In this document: in pieces, positions 5,835 through 8,246 of the stretch
Numbering within the stretch: the first letter of the stretch is position 1
Layout: every line of letters begins with the position of its first letter
NCBI GenBank assembly: GCA_020054055.1
Contig: JAGVLZ010000256.1
Coordinates: forward strand, 1 to 8,246
Source: Phycisphaerales bacterium
GTDB lineage: Bacteria > Planctomycetota > Phycisphaerae > Phycisphaerales > UBA1924
Direction of reading: 5' to 3'
DNA: 8,246 bases
The notes under the pieces: model-generated
Database searches by the model: none
What the model saw: the letters and a program-made list of their open reading frames with translations, nothing else
What the model was told of the DNA's origin: nothing
Made by a program: the position numbers and the translations under genes

Positions 5835-5999
5835 TCATGTGCGGCGTGCTTGCGCGAAAAACGCGGGATCGCTCAGCGGCTCGAAGTCCCCGTCAAACAG
5901 AGCGACCCGCGCAATGTCGACGATTCGCACATCTCCGTTGTCGAAACGGAAACGAAGCGGGTAGCCGACTGCAAACTCCATGTGTGTCACGTCACGCAT
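5835..5999 (-). pseudogene. Truncated DUF2442 paralogue
   Basis: The frame from ATG 5999 encodes 54 residues (MRDVTHMEFA ... FAQARRT). It aligns without gaps to the first 52 residues of the DUF2442 protein at 6285-6548, with 34 identities. After FAQ-x-R the homology stops and the frame ends at TGA, so the last third of the domain (VWPNGADLCPDVLY in the intact copy) is gone. The DNA around the start (5983-6007) is identical over 25 bp to that of the intact copy (6532-6556), including the former DUF4160 stop TGA and the spacer TCCG. No DUF4160 gene precedes it; a REP-like cluster does. I read it as an eroded duplicate, although the short protein could still be made. Confidence 0.75.
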
Positions 6000-6025
6000 C
6001 GGATCACGCTCGCACCAAATCGTGT

Positions 6026-6044
6026 CGCACCCTTGCAGGGTGCG
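6026..6044. repeat. REP-like hairpin CGCACCCT
   Basis: CGCACCCT (6026-6033) pairs perfectly with AGGGTGCG (6037-6044) around the 3-nt loop TGC. It is the first unit of a palindrome cluster between the truncated DUF2442 copy and the rho fragment. Confidence 0.7.
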
Positions 6045-6069
6045 GAAGAGGTTTTGGGGTGGTCGTTGT

Positions 6070-6105
6070 CCGGGGGCGGCGCTCGAAGACTCGCTCTGCC
6101 CCCGG
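6070..6105. repeat. REP-like hairpin CCGGGGGC
   Basis: CCGGGGGC (6070-6077) pairs perfectly with GCCCCCGG (6098-6105) around a 20-nt loop. It is the second unit of the cluster. The combination of these stems with the next one resembles composite intergenic repeats that I associate with planctomycete genomes; that association is recollection, not a search. Confidence 0.65.
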
Positions 6106-6116
6106 CTACGAACTGC

Positions 6117-6131
6117 CAGCCTTTCAGGCTG
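6117..6131. repeat. REP-like hairpin CAGCCT
   Basis: CAGCCT (6117-6122) pairs perfectly with AGGCTG (6126-6131) around the 3-nt loop TTC. It is the third unit of the cluster. It shares its stem core and loop style with the hairpin at 2068-2088. Confidence 0.65.
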
Positions 6132-6174
6132 ACGAACAAGGCAAAGACACACCGTTCCATTGCGCCAATGCAAG

Positions 6175-6205
6175 GAAACCCCGCTCCCTTGCGGTCGGGG
6201 TTCCA
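6175..6205. repeat. REP-like palindrome GGAAACCCCG / CGGGGTTCC
   Basis: GGAAACCCCG (6174-6183) and CGGGGTTCC (6197-6205) form an inverted repeat with one bulged A around the centre CTCCCTTGCGGT. Bases 6180-6203 match pdhA 1461-1484 (minus) at 21 of 24 positions. It lies just downstream, in minus-strand terms, of the duplicated rho 3' end. Confidence 0.65.
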
Positions 6206-6231
6206 CAGCATCGCTGCGCGACGCGCCTCTA

Positions 6232-6291
6232 TCACGCGCCGAGGTTCATCGACATCAGGGACTCGGCGATGGTCTTGCACTTCTTCAGGCG
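6232..6291 (-). pseudogene. Duplicated 3' end of rho
   Basis: On the minus strand 6291-6232 encodes RLKKCKTIAESLMSMNLGA and then TGA. The real rho ends RLKKCKTNAEFLMSMNLGA, so 17 of the 19 residues are identical. At the DNA level 52 of 57 bases match (6235-6291 against 6820-6876). Homology stops immediately upstream at the Ser/Arg codon. The stop codon of the DUF2442 gene (6285-6287) lies inside this fragment in another frame, marking the junction of a tandem duplication or of an integration event. Confidence 0.85.
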
Positions 6292-6548
6292 GCGAAGCCG
6301 CTTTGCTGGACGCGATCACCGTTTGCGTACAGAACATCGGGGCACAGGTCGGCCCCGTTCGGCCAGACAATGGTTCCGAGGCCGGGCTCAACACGCACTT
6401 GAGCAAAGTACGCCGGGTCTCGGAGCGGCTCGAACACACCATCGAAAGGGGTGAGTTGCGAAATGTCGACAACTCGGACTTCTCCGTTGTCGAATCGGAG
6501 ACGAAGCCGGTGGCCACCTGCCAACTCCACTTGTGTCACGTCACGCAT
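6285..6548 (-). CDS. DUF2442 domain protein, partner of DUF4160
   Basis: This 87-residue protein has the DUF2442 pattern: a start like MRDVTQVELAGGHRLRLRFDNGEVRVVDI, then DGVFEPLRDPAYFAQV, then GLGTIVWPNGADLCPDVLY. The start ATG 6548 lies 4 nt after the TGA of the DUF4160 gene (6555-6553). GGAG, within the last codons of that gene (6559-6556), serves as ribosome binding site 7 nt away, so the two are translationally coupled. DUF2442 proteins often sit beside DUF4160 genes, an arrangement proposed to be toxin-antitoxin-like; biochemical function is not established as far as I know. The last residues (about QSGFAA) derive from the junction with the duplicated rho 3' end, so the native C-terminus may have been altered. 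The conserved core is intact. Confidence 0.85.
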   Translation of the reverse strand: MRDVTQVELAGGHRLRLRFDNGEVRVVDISQLTPFDGVFEPLRDPAYFAQVRVEPGLGTIVWPNGADLCPDVLYANGDRVQQSGFAA

Positions 6549-6552
6549 CGGA

Positions 6553-6813
6553 TCACTCCAAAGGAGGAATCTTTTCGAGCGGCTTTCTCTCTTTCGCGAG
6601 CGCCCAATCTCGCCTCAGTTCGTCAATATGCTGGCTGGCCCATTCAATGACCATGCCACGAACTCTAGGCGAGAGGCCACCCTCGAGAAAACTCAGATTG
6701 CTGATGCTGACGCGACCTTTTTCGCCTCCGTACCGCACATGGAAATGCGGGGGATCGTGGTCGTTGTGGTACATCGCGATCACGATGCCGAAAAAACGGC
6801 TGATCTCCGGCAT
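6553..6813 (-). CDS. DUF4160 domain protein
   Basis: The 86-residue product matches the DUF4160 family over its whole length: MPEISRFFGIVIAMYHNDHD, then PPHFHVRYGG, a central GRVSISNLSFLEGGLSPR, an RGMVIEWASQHIDELRRDW helix, and the ending KPLEKIPPLE. The NDHDPPHFHV segment (17-26), rich in His and Asp, is the family signature. Its start ATG (6813) lies only 3 nt after the rho stop TAA (6819-6817), with a weak G-rich ribosome binding site before it, so expression is probably coupled to rho. It is followed directly by DUF2442, its usual companion. The pair is often predicted to be a toxin-antitoxin or stress module, but which partner does what is unproven. No signal peptide is present; probably cytosolic. 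Confidence 0.9.
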   Translation of the reverse strand: MPEISRFFGIVIAMYHNDHDPPHFHVRYGGEKGRVSISNLSFLEGGLSPRVRGMVIEWASQHIDELRRDWALAKERKPLEKIPPLE

Positions 6814-6816
6814 GAC

Positions 6817-8246
6817 TTACGCCCCAAGATTCATCGACATCAGGAACTCGGCGTTGGTCTTGCACTTCTTCAGGCGGCTCTTCATCAGTTCGAGGGCTTC
6901 GACCACGTTCATGTCCGCCAGCACCTTGCGGAGGCGGTAGGTGAGTTCGAGTTCCTTCTTGTCGAGGAGGAGTTCCTCGCGGCGGGTGCCGGAGGCGGCG
7001 ACGTCGATCGCGGGCCAGATGCGCTTGTCCACCAGTTTGCGGTCGAGGTGAAGTTCGCTGTTGCCGGTGCCCTTGAACTCCTCGAAGATGACCTCGTCGG
7101 CCTTGGAGCCGGTATCGACGAGGGCCGTGCCGAGGATGGTGAGCGAACCGCCGCGCTCGATGGCGCGGGCGGAACCGAAGAACTTCTTGGGGCGCTGGAG
7201 GGCGTTGCTGTCGATGCCTCCCGTCATGATCTTGCCCGAGTGCGGCTGGGCGGCGTTGTAGGCGCGGGCGAGGCGCGTGATCGAGTAGAGCAGGATCACG
7301 CAATGCTGCCCGTACTCGACGTAGCGGCGTGCCTTTTCGATCACCATCTCCGTCACCGCGACGTGGCGCGATGAATCCTCGTCGAAGGTCGAGGCGATGA
7401 CCTCGACCTGGTTCGATGTGTTCCGGCGGAAGTCGGTGACTTCCTCGGGGCGCTCGTCGATGAGGAGGACGAGGATCTTGACCTCGGGATAGTTCTTGTG
7501 GATCGCCTGGGTGATCTTTTGGAGCAGGACGGTTTTGCCGGTGCGGGGCGGGGCGACGATCAGGCCGCGCTGCCCGCGGCCGATCGGGGCGACGAGGTCG
7601 ACGATGCGCATCTCGATCTCGTCGGGAGTTGTTTCGAGGACGTAGCGCTGCTCGGGGTGCAGCGGCGTGAGGTCCTCGAAGATGGGGAGGCGCTTCGCCT
7701 CGCCCGGCTCCTTGCCGTTGATCGAGTCGATGCGCAGGATCGTGAAGTAGCGCTCGTTGTCCTTTGGCGGGCGGATCGCGCCACGGATCTCCATGCCACG
7801 GCGGAGGCCCATCCGGCGGACCATCGTCGGCGGAACGTAGATATCGTCGGGGGAGTGGAGGTAGGACTGCTCGGGGGAACGGAGGAAGCCATAGCCCTCC
7901 TGGCCGATGTCGAGGGTGCCTTCGCCAAAGATCAAGCCGGTGTCCGCGGCCTTCTTTTTCAGGAGTTGGAAGATGAGTTCCTGGCGTGGGAGTTTGTGGA
8001 ACTCGACGAGTCCCTCTTTCTCCGCGAACTTGTGCAGCGAGGTGATCTCCATGCGCTGGAGTTCGGACATGTGGAGGGCGTTCTTCTCGGCCTCGGCGTA
8101 CTCGCTCGTGCCCGCGATGCGTTCGAGGGCCTGGGCTTCGCGGTCGAGTTCTTCGTCTGAAGGGAGAAGCCCGGACGCGATCATCTGCTGGACTGTTCCG
8201 CCGCCACCACCGCCGCTACCGCTACCGCTGCCGTAGCCGCCGCCGC
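6817..8246 (-). CDS. rho: Transcription termination factor Rho (partial, N-terminus beyond the window)
   Basis: Rho is a hexameric RNA-dependent ATPase and helicase that ends transcription. From the internal Met at 8184 the frame encodes 455 residues. It has a Rho N-terminal helical region (about 41-80), the RNA-binding cold-shock-like domain with GYGFLR (97-102), Walker A APPRTGKT (211-218) and Walker B ILVLLIDE (237-244). It then has the Q/R-loop region TGGIDSNALQRPKKFFGSAR (321-340) and KGTGNSELHL (371-380). The ATPase core is complete. Upstream of Met 8184 the frame stays open to the edge and reads mostly Gly and Ser with one Tyr (20 codons), so the true start lies outside; many Rho proteins carry such an extra, low-complexity N-terminal domain. 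The stop at 6817 is 3 nt from the DUF4160 start. The last 19 codons recur at 6232-6291. Confidence 0.96.
   Translation of the reverse strand, partial: GGGYGSGSGSGGGGGGTVQQMIASGLLPSDEELDREAQALERIAGTSEYAEAEKNALHMSELQRMEITSLHKFAEKEGLVEFHKLPRQELIFQLLKKKAADTGLIFGEGTLDIGQEGYGFLRSPEQSYLHSPDDIYVPPTMVRRMGLRRGMEIRGAIRPPKDNERYFTILRIDSINGKEPGEAKRLPIFEDLTPLHPEQRYVLETTPDEIEMRIVDLVAPIGRGQRGLIVAPPRTGKTVLLQKITQAIHKNYPEVKILVLLIDERPEEVTDFRRNTSNQVEVIASTFDEDSSRHVAVTEMVIEKARRYVEYGQHCVILLYSITRLARAYNAAQPHSGKIMTGGIDSNALQRPKKFFGSARAIERGGSLTILGTALVDTGSKADEVIFEEFKGTGNSELHLDRKLVDKRIWPAIDVAASGTRREELLLDKKELELTYRLRKVLADMNVVEALELMKSRLKKCKTNAEFLMSMNLGA

Noticed and set aside
6000..6206. N-terminal extension of the truncated DUF2442 frame up to 6206
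   Set aside because: The extension is a translation of the REP-like palindromes. The homologous start, identical to that of the intact copy, is the ATG at 5999.
5828..6876. Possible CRISPR-like array from the repeated elements
   Set aside because: The repeats are different palindromes or two-copy gene fragments. There is no regular repeat-spacer spacing and no cas gene.

Overview
The window is GC-rich (clearly above 60 % by eye) and carries housekeeping genes on both strands, separated by gaps full of small palindromic repeats. The gene content, a Rho with a Gly/Ser-rich N-terminal region, and the style of the repeats suggest a planctomycete, perhaps of the Phycisphaerae. The repeats include short perfect stems with 3-nt loops, composite GC-rich palindromes and a decayed REP-associated transposase. 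The taxonomic assignment is inference from pattern recognition, not from a search.

Layout. Bases 1-268 (minus) hold the start of an unknown membrane-anchored protein that runs off the left edge. It is divergent from a pyruvate dehydrogenase E1 alpha gene (549-1697, plus), which has no E1 beta gene behind it. The 476-bp gap at 1698-2173 is built from mobile-element debris: a hairpin, a broken RAYT (Y1-type) transposase tail, and a 193-bp element. That element has 18-bp perfect terminal inverted repeats and an 8-bp target duplication, and it abuts the stop codon of topA. topA (2174-4891, minus) encodes a complete DNA topoisomerase I with three C-terminal zinc fingers. Upstream of it lies a minus-strand gene for a small acidic zinc-ribbon-like protein (5099-5446). 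Next comes a plus-strand 23-codon small ORF (5636-5707) with a good ribosome binding site and a strong intrinsic terminator (5797-5827).

The right part is a minus-strand rho operon. rho (partial, enters from the right edge, stop at 6817) is followed after 3 nt by a DUF4160 gene, and after another 4 nt by a DUF2442 gene, a pairing often suspected to be toxin-antitoxin-like. Beyond it lies a degenerate second copy of the same arrangement: the last 19 codons of rho, a REP-like repeat cluster where DUF4160 should be, and a DUF2442 copy cut off at 54 residues. This reads as a tandem duplication of about 0.55-0.6 kb, later eroded.

The most notable non-coding observations are the 193-bp MITE-like element, an in-frame copy of a REP-like palindrome inside the E1 alpha coding sequence (21 of 24 bases match the intergenic copy at 6180-6203), the duplicated rho 3' end, and the tiny conserved-looking ORF with its own terminator. 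I found no tRNA, rRNA, CRISPR array or intact transposase.
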